A DNA stretch of 64,000 nucleotides from Clostridium sp. CMCC3677 (GCF_023845585.1 NZ_JAMQHS010000006.1:186001-250000), one strand, 5' to 3'; counted from the first letter of the stretch, positions 43,751 through 52,898 are shown. The notes: generated by a model from the sequence alone, not told the origin. Program-made: numbers and translations.

Positions 43751-44511
43751 TTAATGATCACTAACCATATCAAATTTTCCTGCTTTATTATGAACAGACA
43801 TTCTATCTATTAATTCTAAACATTGAGTACTCATTCCCATTAAATTAGTCTTAATTCCATTCTTATGGAATTTAATCACTACTTTATCTATACTATCAAC
43901 TGCTGATTCATCCCAAATTCTAACTTTTGAAAGATCTATATCCACAGTTTCTACATCATCTATAAAATCAAAACTATTAATAAATTTTAAGGTAGATGCA
44001 AAAAATAGCTGTCCTTGCACTAAATATACTGTTTTTTTATCTTCATTTATTTTTTTAATACTAATTTCAGATATCTTAGCTGCAAAGAATATAGAACTTA
44101 AAATTATTCCTATAATAACTCCATAAGCTAAATTATGTGTTAATAATACTGTTATAACTGTTGATATCATTACAAATGTATCTGATTTAGGTACTTTCCT
44201 TATTCGCTTTATTGACTCCCAGTTAAAAGTGCTTATTGATACAACAACCATAACTGCTCCTAATGCCACTACTGGTATTTTTTTACTAAGCTCGCTAATA
44301 CTAATGCCATAGCACCAGCGGCAGCTGATATCATACCTGTTCTACCACCTAAAATTGATATAACTAAAGAAATGCAAAAAGATGCATACACTCCAACCAT
44401 AGGATCAACTCCTGCTACTATAGAAAACCCTATTGCTTCAGGTATTAATGCCATACATACAACAATCCCTGCAAGGATATCACCTCTAACGTTTGAAAAC
44501 CACTCTGCTTT
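43751..44511 (-). pseudogene. SulP-family anion transporter, internally deleted
   Basis: The 5' part, without a usable start after an in-frame TAA, reads [20 protein letters not shown], then [20 protein letters not shown] and [20 protein letters not shown]. At about 44270 the frame breaks, and the other frame resumes [20 protein letters not shown]. It then runs through the C-terminal STAS domain (about 44000-43751, SKVRIWDESAVDSIDKVVIK). Intact SulP proteins have about 480-560 residues, so roughly half of the membrane part has been deleted. The gene should be inactive. Confidence 0.8.
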
Positions 44512-44696
44512 TTAATTTTTATTCAAATTTTTATACACCTCACATTTAATTTTTCTCTTGTAAAAACTTATTTTTATTTTGTGCAAGAATCATTTTAACA
44601 TATATCGTCCCAAAAAGGAACTATTTTAAGACTAATTTTATTTTATTAAAACTATGATATAATAAAATAAATTCTTTAAATATCAGGAGAATAAAT

Positions 44697-45239
44697 ATGT
44701 TAATTGGATACATGAGACCCTATGAAGAAGATTCAAACTGTGAGATTCAGTTAAATAACTTAAAAAAAGCAGATTGTGAAATTATTATTGAGGAAGATCA
44801 TTCCTCACCAAAGAAAAGATCAAAACTAAAAGATACAATAAATACTCTAAATAAAGGTGATAAAATAATAGTCACAAAACTTTTTAGCTTAGCTGATTCA
44901 ACTCGTCATTTAGTTGAACTATTAGAGATAATAGATAAAAAAGAAGCGTTTTTTCAATCTATTAATGAAAAAATTGATACAAGTAATAAGAATGGATATA
45001 ATTTTACTGAAATTATAAAACATCTTGTTAAATTTCAAAGTGATGTTATAAGTGAAAAAACAAAAAAAGGATTATATGAAGCAAAGCAAAAAGGAGTAAC
45101 TCCAGGAAGACCAAAGAAACCTGATGAGAATGTAAAACGTGCTATTGTTATGTATGAAAGTAAAAAATATAGTTTAAGTGAAATAAAGAAAGAAACTGGA
45201 ATTAGTAAATCTACATTATACAGATATTTAGAACATTAA
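44697..45239 (+). CDS. resolvase-like protein lacking the catalytic serine
   Basis: A 180-residue protein with the fold of a small serine recombinase. It begins MLIGYMRPYEEDSNCEIQLN, where resolvases have Y-x-R-V-S. The nucleophile serine is replaced by Pro/Tyr, and the LDRLGRS-like active-site segment reads KLFSLADSTRH. The middle helix E (VISEKTKKGLYEAKQKGVTPGRPKK) and C-terminal helix-turn-helix (YSLSEIKKETGISKSTLYRYL) are intact. A DNA-binding regulator without recombination activity is likely. It has its own terminator. Confidence 0.75.
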   Translation: MLIGYMRPYEEDSNCEIQLNNLKKADCEIIIEEDHSSPKKRSKLKDTINTLNKGDKIIVTKLFSLADSTRHLVELLEIIDKKEAFFQSINEKIDTSNKNGYNFTEIIKHLVKFQSDVISEKTKKGLYEAKQKGVTPGRPKKPDENVKRAIVMYESKKYSLSEIKKETGISKSTLYRYLEH

Positions 45240-45284
45240 TTACCTAAAATTATACAATTAAAGAATAGCTATACTTATGAGGAA

Positions 45285-45315
45285 ATATCGCCAATCACAA
45301 AATAATTGGCGATAT
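45285..45315 (+). terminator. terminator
   Basis: ATATCGCCAAT and ATTGGCGATAT form an 11-bp stem 45 bases after the resolvase-like gene, followed by a T-rich stretch after a short gap. Confidence 0.6.
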
Positions 45316-45435
45316 CAAAACATTTTTATTTTTTTGAATGTGCCTTAATTATTTTTACATTAATACTAATTCTGTTATGTAATATATTCGTTTTATATTT
45401 ACTCTATACTGCATACTCCATATCTAACCAGAATA

Positions 45436-45633
45436 TTATTGTACTTTTCTTTTAAAAGTTATTACATCATCATATAATTTTGGCATCCATCCTTTCCCTT
45501 CTTGTTCTTTATGTAAAATACCTACAAGTTCCCACCCTTTTGATCCATAATTATCAAGTTCTTGCTTTAATTTTTCTGGATCCTCTAAACTTTTAAAATC
45601 TGTAATACTTATAACATTATATTCCCATTCCAT
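45436..45633 (-). CDS. DUF4177-type small protein
   Basis: A 65-residue protein with MEWEYNVISITDFKSLEDPE and LDNYGSKGWELVGILHKEQE, the pattern of DUF4177 proteins (a small beta-alpha fold of unknown role). AAAGGAGG precedes ATG. It lies 164 bases downstream of acr3 on the same strand. Confidence 0.75.
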   Translation of the reverse strand: MEWEYNVISITDFKSLEDPEKLKQELDNYGSKGWELVGILHKEQEGKGWMPKLYDDVITFKRKVQ

Positions 45634-45797
45634 CTTTAAAACCTCCTTTTATTATTTATAAAATATTTTTAATATTAGTATTTCATATTTTCCTTGTTAT
45701 TATTCTTTTATTAATTACAATCCCTAATAAATTCATACTATTATCTTTCAGTAAAATACATTTAAGTTTATTAATTATTCTAAAAATTTTATACTAT

Positions 45798-46847
45798 CTA
45801 ATTATTTTTAAACCACCCCTTAGTATTGTTAGCTATTTTAACAAGAGCAAGCATTACTGGAACTTCAACAAGTACTCCAACTACAGTTGCAAGAGCTGCT
45901 CCACTTTGTAAACCAAATAATGATATCGCTACTGCTACTGAAAGTTCAAAGAAATTACTTGCACCTATCATTCCTGCTGGTGCTGCAATGTTATGAGGAA
46001 GTTTAAGTAATTTTGCTCCAACATAAGCAATAGTAAAAATAAAGAAAGTCTGAATTGTAAGTGGTACTGCTATTAATAAAATATGCAACGGATTATTTAA
46101 GATAATATCTCCTTGGAAGGAAAACAATATTATAAGTGTTAAAAGTAATCCTATTATTGTTACATTGTCAAACTTCTTTAAAAATATATTATTAAAATAA
46201 TCTTCACCTTTTTTCTTTATTAATACAGTTCTTGTTGTATATCCTAAAGCTAGCGGAATAACAACAAATAGTACTGTTGAAAGAAGTAATGTTCCCATTG
46301 GTACAGTTACATTACCAACTCCAAGTAAAAATGCTACTATTGGTGCAAATGCAATTAAAATTATTAAATCATTAACTGCAACTTGAACTAAAGTATAGGC
46401 TGCATCACCTTTTGTTAAATGACTCCATACAAATACCATTGCTGTACATGGCGCTGCTCCAAGTAATACTGCTCCTGCTAAATATTCTTTAGCAAGATTT
46501 ACTGGTATAAAACTTTTAAATACAATGTAAAAAAAGAACCATGAAATTGCATACATTGTAAATGGTTTTATAAGCCAATTTGTTACACAAGTTAATATAA
46601 GTCCCTTTGGTTTTTTACTAGCATTAACTATACTTGTAAAATCTATTTTTAACATCATTGGATATATCATAAGCCAAATTAATATTGCAACTGGAATTGA
46701 TACGTTATAATATTCAAATTTATTTAATGTATCTGGTATTATAGGCAAAAATTTTCCTATAAAAATTCCAACAACAATACATGCTGCTACCCATAATGTT
46801 AAATATTTTTCAAATACACCTAACCCTTTTCCTTTATTTTCTGACAT
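45798..46847 (-). CDS. acr3: arsenite efflux transporter ACR3
   Basis: A 349-residue membrane protein with ten helices of the ACR3 family, which exports arsenite or antimonite. The conserved Cys is in GAVLLGAAPCTAMVFVWSHLTKGDAAYTLVQVA. TFFIFTIAYVGAKLLKLPHNIAAPAGMIGASNFFELSVAVAI is the second family block. It is the last gene of the ars operon, 12 bases after the oxidoreductase. ArsA is normally a partner of ArsB-type pumps, but clostridial clusters often pair ArsAD with ACR3. Confidence 0.93.
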   Translation of the reverse strand: MSENKGKGLGVFEKYLTLWVAACIVVGIFIGKFLPIIPDTLNKFEYYNVSIPVAILIWLMIYPMMLKIDFTSIVNASKKPKGLILTCVTNWLIKPFTMYAISWFFFYIVFKSFIPVNLAKEYLAGAVLLGAAPCTAMVFVWSHLTKGDAAYTLVQVAVNDLIILIAFAPIVAFLLGVGNVTVPMGTLLLSTVLFVVIPLALGYTTRTVLIKKKGEDYFNNIFLKKFDNVTIIGLLLTLIILFSFQGDIILNNPLHILLIAVPLTIQTFFIFTIAYVGAKLLKLPHNIAAPAGMIGASNFFELSVAVAISLFGLQSGAALATVVGVLVEVPVMLALVKIANNTKGWFKNN

Positions 46848-46859
46848 ATATCTTTCCCC

Positions 46860-48515
46860 CTATTTATTATTTACTTTTTTTATTTTTGATTCCTTATAAA
46901 ATTTGTTACCACCTGATAAATTATATACTTTTTTAAATCCATGATTAATTAAAATGTTCTGTGCTGCATTTCCTGTAACACCTTTATTGCAATAAGTTAC
47001 AGTAGTAATTTCTTTATCTAACTTATCTAAATCATCTCTTAAAGTACTATGAGGCATATTTTCTGCCATATAAACATGAGCTTCATCATATTGCTTAGGT
47101 ACTCTCGCATCTATTATTTGAAATTTTTCTGTATTTTCAGTTAAATTTTTAAGTTCATTACTAGTTATAATTGGTCTGCTATTGTTTATTGCGTTATCTA
47201 AAATCATTCCTGTATAATGAACTGGATCTTTTGTAGTAGAAAATGGTGGTGCATATGCTAAGTCAAGATGGAATAATTCATCTACCTTTGCACCATAAGT
47301 AATCAATGTTGCAAATACATCAATTCTCTTATCCACCCCTTCATAACCTATTATTTGCACACCTAAAATTTTCTCAGTTTTCTTATCTGCAATTGCTTTT
47401 ATAACCATCTCTTTTCCATGAAAATATGATGGCTTATCTGGTTTTATATTGTGACATATTTGAATTTCATAGCCTTCTTCTAATGCTTCTTTTTCAGATA
47501 ACCCAGTATTTGCAATAGTCATATCAAACAATTTAAATATTCCTGTGCCTAAGTTGCCTTTATATCTTAAATTTCCTTTAGTTAAAGCATCACCTGCAAT
47601 TCTACCAGTTTTATTTGCAGTAGATCCTAGTGGTCTATATATTGATTTTCCTGTTATTAAAGAAAAAGTTTCTATACAATCCCCACACGCATAAATATCT
47701 TTAATATTTGTTTCCATTCTATTATCTACTTTTATTGCCCCTGTAATGCCTATTTCTATTTTGCATTCTCTAGCTAAGTCTACATTAGGTCTAACCCCTG
47801 TAGCCATAATAACCATATCACTATCTAAAACAGTTTTATCTGCAAGTATTACTTGCTTTTCTGAAATTTCACTAATATCAGTATTTTTAATAATTTTTAC
47901 ATCTTTCTTTTTTAATTCATTCTCTAAATACTGTGCCATATCTTCATCTAAATTTGGTGTTATTTTATTTGCTTTTTCAAGTATGGTCACATTTATCTTT
48001 TCTTCAATTAAATTTTCAAGCATTTCGAATCCAATAAACCCTGTACCAACTATTACTGCATTTTTAGGCTTATTATTAATAATAAAATTCTTAATATTTC
48101 TAGCACTTTGTACATTTCTTAAGAAAAACACATTTTTATTTTCTATACCTTTTATATTAGGCATAAATGGTGATGCACCAGTTGCTAATACTAATTTATC
48201 ATAAGTATCCTTAAACACTTCATTAGTATGTAGATTCTTAACAGTAATATTTTTTTCTAAACTATTAATATTTAATACTTCATAACCTGTAAAAACATCA
48301 ATATTGTATTTCTTTTTAAAAAATGAAGGATTCCTTGGAGTAAGTTCATCAAGTTCTTTAATTTCTCCACCAATATAATATGGCAAGCCACAACCTGAAT
48401 AAGAAATATCTTTATCTCTTTCGTATATTACTATTTCAGCAAAATCATCATTTCTACGTGCTTTAGCAGCTGCAGATGTTCCTGCTGCTACTGCTCCTAT
48501 AACTATTATTCTCAT
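46860..48515 (-). CDS. CoA-disulfide-reductase-like flavoprotein fused to rhodanese
   Basis: A 551-residue fusion. The N-terminal pyridine nucleotide-disulfide oxidoreductase starts MRIIVIGAVAAGTSAAAKAR, with redox Cys in YSGCGLPYYIGG (about 40-51), NADH-binding AVIVGTGFIGFEMLENL and FAD-binding DIYACGDCIE. A C-terminal rhodanese domain (about 455-545) has the catalytic loop VTYCNKGVTGN. Such enzymes reduce CoA or persulfide substrates. Its place between arsA and acr3 suggests a role in arsenic-linked thiol or sulfur metabolism. AAGGAGG precedes ATG. Confidence 0.9.
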   Translation of the reverse strand: MRIIVIGAVAAGTSAAAKARRNDDFAEIVIYERDKDISYSGCGLPYYIGGEIKELDELTPRNPSFFKKKYNIDVFTGYEVLNINSLEKNITVKNLHTNEVFKDTYDKLVLATGASPFMPNIKGIENKNVFFLRNVQSARNIKNFIINNKPKNAVIVGTGFIGFEMLENLIEEKINVTILEKANKITPNLDEDMAQYLENELKKKDVKIIKNTDISEISEKQVILADKTVLDSDMVIMATGVRPNVDLARECKIEIGITGAIKVDNRMETNIKDIYACGDCIETFSLITGKSIYRPLGSTANKTGRIAGDALTKGNLRYKGNLGTGIFKLFDMTIANTGLSEKEALEEGYEIQICHNIKPDKPSYFHGKEMVIKAIADKKTEKILGVQIIGYEGVDKRIDVFATLITYGAKVDELFHLDLAYAPPFSTTKDPVHYTGMILDNAINNSRPIITSNELKNLTENTEKFQIIDARVPKQYDEAHVYMAENMPHSTLRDDLDKLDKEITTVTYCNKGVTGNAAQNILINHGFKKVYNLSGGNKFYKESKIKKVNNK

Positions 48516-48572
48516 TTTTTCCTCCTTACTTTTAAAACAAACTTATTGCTTTATCATCTCTATTAATATTAT

Positions 48573-48614
48573 TTATCCCACCACAAAATTTCATTCATTA
48601 ATGTAGTGGGATAA
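48573..48614 (-). other. intercistronic hairpin between arsA and the oxidoreductase
   Basis: TTATCCCACTACA and TGTGGTGGGATAA on the minus strand form a 13-bp stem without T-run. It may adjust mRNA stability rather than end transcription. Confidence 0.5.
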
Positions 48615-48618
48615 TACT

Positions 48619-50367
48619 TTAATCTAATAATTCTTTAAGTTTATCTCCTTTTACTTCTTCTGCTTTCCACTGAATTACTGCAAAATTTCCATTTGATATT
48701 TTATCTACTTTATTTATCCACTTTATCTCATTGCTAGCCTTACCTTTTAATATGTCATTACTAGTATTTGTAGCATAAAGACTTGAATTTATAACCCACC
48801 ATTTACTATAAATTTCTGCTCTATTTAAATCTTTTTGAAGTCTCATAGCTTCATAAACTGGTGTTGTTTCTGCTAAGGTTACAATTATAACTTCAGTTTC
48901 TTTATCATTTTTTAATTTTGGTAAAAGTTTTATAACTGATTCTGGAATATCTCCTTCTGATCTAACAATTTCCCTATTATAACTTTCAGTTGATTCTAAT
49001 AGTAATAAAGTATGCCCTGTTGGAGCTGTATCAATAACAACAACCTCATTTTCTGATCTTTCAACTATTTCAGCAAAAGCCCTAAACACAGCTATTTCTT
49101 GAGTACATGGTGATCTTAAATCCTCTTCAACATAAGCTATATCCTCTTCACTCATATTGTTTTCTCTTGCTTTAGCTAACACTTCTTCTTTATATTTTTC
49201 AAGTTCTTCCTTTTCATCAATATTACTTAATGAAATTCCATAACTTTCATCTAATACAAATTTTAAATGTCCAGCAGGATCAGTTGTTGTCAAATGTACT
49301 TTCTTACCCTTTTTTGATAATCCAAGTGCAATTGCAGCAGCTATAGTAGTTTTTCCTACTCCACCCTTTCCCATTGTAAATATTACCTTTTTATCATTTT
49401 TATATAGATCTTCAATTATACTATTTAGTTTTGGTATTTCAGTTACATTTAAAATTTCATTGTCTATTACAATAGAATTATCTTTTAACAATGATCTTAC
49501 GTTTTCTAATCCTGTTATATTATAAGGCCTTAGAGGAATCTCAAAAGTTTTAATATCCTTTAATCCTTCTGGAATATCTTTTAGTGCATTTTGTTGTTTC
49601 TCATAAATGGATTTAGACAAATAATCATCACACTGTTGAAGTACTCCATTTACAATTAAAACTTGATTTTCAACTCCAATATCTTGAAGTTCCTTGGATG
49701 CTCTTTCTGCTTCCTTTAAAGGAGTTATCTCTGGTCTTGAAACAAGTATAAGTGTAGTTTTTTCTTTATCAGCTAAAGTATTAACTGCTTTTTTATACAT
49801 CTCTTTTTTATCTTCTAATCCTGCAAGTTGACCAAGACATGATGCCCCATGAGTACTTTCGCTAATAAAATTACTCCACGCTGAAGGTAATTGAAGCATT
49901 CTTAATGTATGCCCTGTTGGAGCTGTATCAAAAATAATGTGATCATATTCATTACTTACACTCTTATCTGTTATCATTAATGAAAATTCATTAAAAGCTG
50001 CAATTTCAACTGTACATGAACCTGAAAGTTGTTCTTCCATATTATTTAAAACAGCTTCTGGTAACTTTCCTCTATAAGGAGCTATAACACTTTCTCTATA
50101 TTCAGCAGCAGCATCTTCCGGACTAAAATTTGCAACTTTTAAATTAGGAACATCTTTTATTTTAACTCCCTTGTTATTTAATTCTGTATCAAATACATCC
50201 TGAAGATTTGAAGCTGGATCTGTACTAACAAGCATTATTTTCTTTCCTAAATCCGCTAAATTAACTGCTACTGCACAAGCAGTTGAAGTCTTTCCTACTC
50301 CACCTTTACCTGTAAAAAACAAATATTTTGTTAAGTTTAATTTTTCTAAATCAAATAATTTAAACAT
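48619..50367 (-). CDS. arsA: arsenite-stimulated ATPase ArsA
   Basis: A 582-residue protein of two homologous halves. P-loops are FFTGKGGVGKTSTACAVA (about 18-35) and FTMGKGGVGKTTIAAAIA (about 330-347). Signal sequences DTAPTGHTLRMLQLPSAW and DTAPTGHTLLLLESTESY follow. The metalloid-binding Cys occur in SGSCTVEIAAFNEF and RSPCTQEIAVFRAF. It powers arsenite export with the membrane pump. AAGGAAG precedes ATG. It follows arsD by 64 bases. Confidence 0.95.
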   Translation of the reverse strand: MFKLFDLEKLNLTKYLFFTGKGGVGKTSTACAVAVNLADLGKKIMLVSTDPASNLQDVFDTELNNKGVKIKDVPNLKVANFSPEDAAAEYRESVIAPYRGKLPEAVLNNMEEQLSGSCTVEIAAFNEFSLMITDKSVSNEYDHIIFDTAPTGHTLRMLQLPSAWSNFISESTHGASCLGQLAGLEDKKEMYKKAVNTLADKEKTTLILVSRPEITPLKEAERASKELQDIGVENQVLIVNGVLQQCDDYLSKSIYEKQQNALKDIPEGLKDIKTFEIPLRPYNITGLENVRSLLKDNSIVIDNEILNVTEIPKLNSIIEDLYKNDKKVIFTMGKGGVGKTTIAAAIALGLSKKGKKVHLTTTDPAGHLKFVLDESYGISLSNIDEKEELEKYKEEVLAKARENNMSEEDIAYVEEDLRSPCTQEIAVFRAFAEIVERSENEVVVIDTAPTGHTLLLLESTESYNREIVRSEGDIPESVIKLLPKLKNDKETEVIIVTLAETTPVYEAMRLQKDLNRAEIYSKWWVINSSLYATNTSNDILKGKASNEIKWINKVDKISNGNFAVIQWKAEEVKGDKLKELLD

Positions 50368-50431
50368 TTTTATCTTCCTTCCTTTATATATTGTAAAATA
50401 TGATACATAAACTCATTATTTTTATTTATAA

Positions 50432-50800
50432 TTAACAACATCCACCTTTACAGTTACATTTAGTAGGTCTCTTTATATTTGCTTTTAAATAATCCTCTGG
50501 TATATTTAATAATTGACAAAATTCTTTATTACTAGGATAACTGCCCATTTTAACAATCTTACCATTTACCATAATAATAGGAAGAGCCTCTAAGCCCTTT
50601 GTCATTAGCATCTCATTTATAATCTTATTAGTTACAAATATTTGAGGATTACTTGTAAGGTTATGCCTTTCAACTATTATCCCTTTGTTTTTTAAAGTGT
50701 TTAATACTGTTGCAACTCTTAATAATTCTGGATTAACAGATGGACCACAAACTCCTGTTGAGCAACACATAGCTGGATCAAAAATAATCATTTTTTTCAT
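50432..50800 (-). CDS. arsD: arsenical metallochaperone ArsD
   Basis: A 122-residue ArsD that passes arsenite to ArsA and weakly regulates the operon. Cys12, Cys13 and Cys18 (DPAMCCSTGVCGPSV) are at the same places as in studied ArsD proteins. The C-terminus KCNCKGGCC adds further Cys at 115, 117, 121 and 122. ATG follows AAGGAG by eight bases. It lies between arsR and arsA. Confidence 0.95.
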   Translation of the reverse strand: MKKMIIFDPAMCCSTGVCGPSVNPELLRVATVLNTLKNKGIIVERHNLTSNPQIFVTNKIINEMLMTKGLEALPIIMVNGKIVKMGSYPSNKEFCQLLNIPEDYLKANIKRPTKCNCKGGCC

Positions 50801-50814
50801 ATTAATTCACTCCT

Positions 50815-51132
50815 TTATTTGCATTCATATTTTGTTTTATCATTGCAAATACAATCCTCTGTATTTGCAATGATGTTCATCAAGAATAAAATTAGATTAT
50901 TGCATTTATTGATATTCAAACAGTAGTAATTCCAAGATCTTTCTTTTCTAACATTTACTATTTCGCAATCAATTAATACCTTCATATGATGAGATAATGT
51001 TGGTTGAGTAAATTCAAAATTTTTCAATATATCACATGCACATCTTTCTCCACAAGATAATATATCAATAATTTCTAATCTATTTGGATCAGAAAGTGCT
51101 TTAATAATTTTGGAATTATTCTCATAGTTCAA
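50815..51132 (-). CDS. arsR: arsenic-responsive repressor ArsR
   Basis: A 105-residue winged-helix repressor. The inducer-binding helix has Cys in CGERCACDILKNFEF, followed by the recognition helix TQPTLSHHMKVLID. Extra Cys near the C-terminus (EDCICND, YECK) may also bind metalloid. The start is uncertain: a GTG at 51141 overlaps the ribosome binding site, while TTG 51132 has AGGGAG eight bases upstream and is preferred. It is the first gene of arsR-arsD-arsA-CoADR-acr3. An AT-rich palindrome overlaps its promoter. Confidence 0.92.
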   Translation of the reverse strand: MNYENNSKIIKALSDPNRLEIIDILSCGERCACDILKNFEFTQPTLSHHMKVLIDCEIVNVRKERSWNYYCLNINKCNNLILFLMNIIANTEDCICNDKTKYECK

Positions 51133-51159
51133 TAAATTCACTCCCTTATATAGACATTC

Positions 51160-51198
51160 ATCTATATATAATATAGATCACCATCTATATGAAGTCAA
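51160..51198 (-). promoter_or_regulatory. ars promoter and ArsR operator
   Basis: On the minus strand TTGACT (51198-51193), a 17-base spacer and TATATT (51175-51170). The palindrome ATCTATATATAATATAGAT (51160-51178) covers the -10, and a related ATCTATAT lies in the spacer. Confidence 0.65.
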
Positions 51199-51468
51199 TG
51201 ATAATATTATATTTAGTATCTACCATTTGCATATTAATAAACATATATCTATGTATTATCTTTTTATGCAGTAACTTTAATAAATGTTCATAAAATTATT
51301 CTATTAAATTCAAATTTATTTTTATTTAAATAATACACATAAATTTAAAACTTATACATTTGATTTTTGCTCTAATTATAATTAATATTCCTCTCTTATC
51401 CCCATTAACTCAACTACTTTTTTCTTAAATATGCTATAATATCCTCATATTATAAAAATATAAAAATA

Positions 51469-51694
51469 TGGCTATGTTTTAAGTGAATGTTGATATTTTA
51501 GTATAAGGGCGAACTGGCATTGGAATTTGCTTTTTAGAACTCTTAATGAAGATTTGTACAATTAATTGCTTGTCAGCAATCTTTGATTGGGAGCATGCAT
51601 TAATTGGACTAAGCTTTATTTTAGTGTTCTTAAAGTAAATTCCTCTGTCCATGAGCTTTATACTACAATATCAACACTGTTTTAAAACATAGAC
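51469..51694. repeat. dispersed palindromic repeat, long form (copy D)
   Basis: Ends GGCTATGTTTTAAGTGAATG and TCAACACTGTTTTAAAACAT match the family. The middle has GCTTGTCAGCAATC and a GGAGCATGC region as an extra arm. It fills much of the gap between arsR and the flavodoxin gene. Confidence 0.7.
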
Positions 51695-51744
51695 AAAAAT
51701 ATAAATAATCTTTATATATATACTGCTTAGAAAGGATGTGACTT

Positions 51745-51776
51745 ACTAGAAAGTTTATATAATTACACTTTCTAGT
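51745..51776 (+). promoter_or_regulatory. palindrome over the -10 of the flavodoxin gene
   Basis: ACTAGAAAGT (51745-51754) and its exact complement (51767-51776) flank a 12-base centre that contains TATAAT. This looks like a repressor operator placed on the promoter. Confidence 0.5.
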
Positions 51777-51784
51777 TGCAATTT

Positions 51785-52279
51785 ATGAAAATATCTATAA
51801 TTTATTTTAGTAAAACTGGAAAAACAAAAGAGATGGCAGATGTTATTGCTTCTAGCATGAAGCTAGAAAAAAACATTGAAGTAGGAATTTTTGATCTTGA
51901 TAATATTGACTATAATTTTGTTGATAAAAGCAATGCTGTAATCTTTGGAACACCAACCTATCACGCCAATATGTGTTGGCAACTAAAAAAATGGTTTGAT
52001 GAATCTTCAAATTGTAATCTTAGTGGTAAAATCGGAGCAGTCTTTGCAACTGCCAACTTTGCACAAGGTGGTGCTGATACAGCTATCTTAACTATAATTA
52101 ATCATATCATGGTTAAAGGTATGCTAGTTTACTCTGGGGGTTCTTCTTTAGGACAACCTTATATACATTTAGGTGCTGTTGCATTAAAAGAAAATTTTGA
52201 AGAAAGCAAAGAAATGTTTAAGATATTTGGAACTCGTATAGCTCAAAAAGCAAATGAACTATTTTCAAATAATAATTAA
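51785..52279 (+). CDS. flavodoxin-like NAD(P)H-quinone reductase family protein
   Basis: A 164-residue flavodoxin-fold protein. It has the FMN phosphate loop YFSKTGKTKEMA (about 6-17), AVIFGTPTYHANMCWQLKKWFDES (about 54-77) and AVFATANFAQGGADTAILTIINH, typical of the WrbA/NADPH-dependent FMN reductase-like group. It may reduce quinones or act in redox stress. ATG 51785 is chosen by family length. No clear ribosome binding site is visible, and the leader appears very short, so initiation is unusual. Confidence 0.85.
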   Translation: MKISIIYFSKTGKTKEMADVIASSMKLEKNIEVGIFDLDNIDYNFVDKSNAVIFGTPTYHANMCWQLKKWFDESSNCNLSGKIGAVFATANFAQGGADTAILTIINHIMVKGMLVYSGGSSLGQPYIHLGAVALKENFEESKEMFKIFGTRIAQKANELFSNNN

Positions 52280-52289
52280 TTTTCATTTT

Positions 52290-52424
52290 AAGCTATATTT
52301 TAAATATGTGTTGGTATATACAAAGTAGCATTGTAATTGGACTATACTCATTTTAGCATTCCTAAGTTCAATTACTCCGCTCACTTTGCTTATGCATATA
52401 TCAACACTCTGCTAAAACAGAGCC
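52290..52424. repeat. dispersed palindromic repeat, short complete form (copy E)
   Basis: The left end AGCTATATTTTAAATATGTG and the right end (minus strand) GGCTCTGTTTTAGCAGAGTG are imperfect terminal inverted repeats. Both continue with TTG(A/G)TATAT and AAAGT, and TAATTG(G/A)AC occurs on both inner sides. It lies between the flavodoxin gene and cheX, 7 bases from the cheX stop. Confidence 0.75.
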
Positions 52425-52430
52425 TAAAAA

Positions 52431-52898
52431 TTAAATTGTATTCTTTATTAAAGAAATATTAACATCTATAACAGCTCCATTAATCTCCATAGATATGCAT
52501 ACTACTTTATCCGAACTAGAATTTGCAGTAAATTTTCCATGTATAAGAGTTGGTGTAGATATATCTACATTTACATTATTATTTGAAAAATTAGTTGAAG
52601 CATTCGCTGTAAGCATATTAACAAGTTCAGAAATAGCACTTTGTGCTAATTCATTAAATTCATCTACTGGCATTCCCATCATCATGGCTGATGCAATTTT
52701 TTTTGCATCTTCTTCATTCATAGTATATATAATATTTCCTTTAATATCTCCAATAAGTCCTATTATAATTATAACTCCTGGGCTTTCTATAAATCTGCCT
52801 TTTTCACTTACTCCATTTTTTTTAATATCACTTAAACCTAATTGAGGCATTACGTTTGTAAATGCATCTACTATAGGATTTATATTATTGACATCCAT
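52431..52898 (-). CDS. cheX: chemotaxis protein CheX
   Basis: A 155-residue CheC/CheX-family phosphatase of CheY-P. MDVNNINPIVDAFTNVMPQL is the usual N-terminus. The active-site helix QSAISELVNMLTANASTNFS (about 87-106) has the conserved Glu and Asn. It dephosphorylates response regulators in chemotaxis or signalling. Its start overlaps the preceding gene end by 19 bases, so translation is coupled with the receiver/CheC-domain protein. Confidence 0.88.
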   Translation of the reverse strand: MDVNNINPIVDAFTNVMPQLGLSDIKKNGVSEKGRFIESPGVIIIIGLIGDIKGNIIYTMNEEDAKKIASAMMMGMPVDEFNELAQSAISELVNMLTANASTNFSNNNVNVDISTPTLIHGKFTANSSSDKVVCISMEINGAVIDVNISLIKNTI

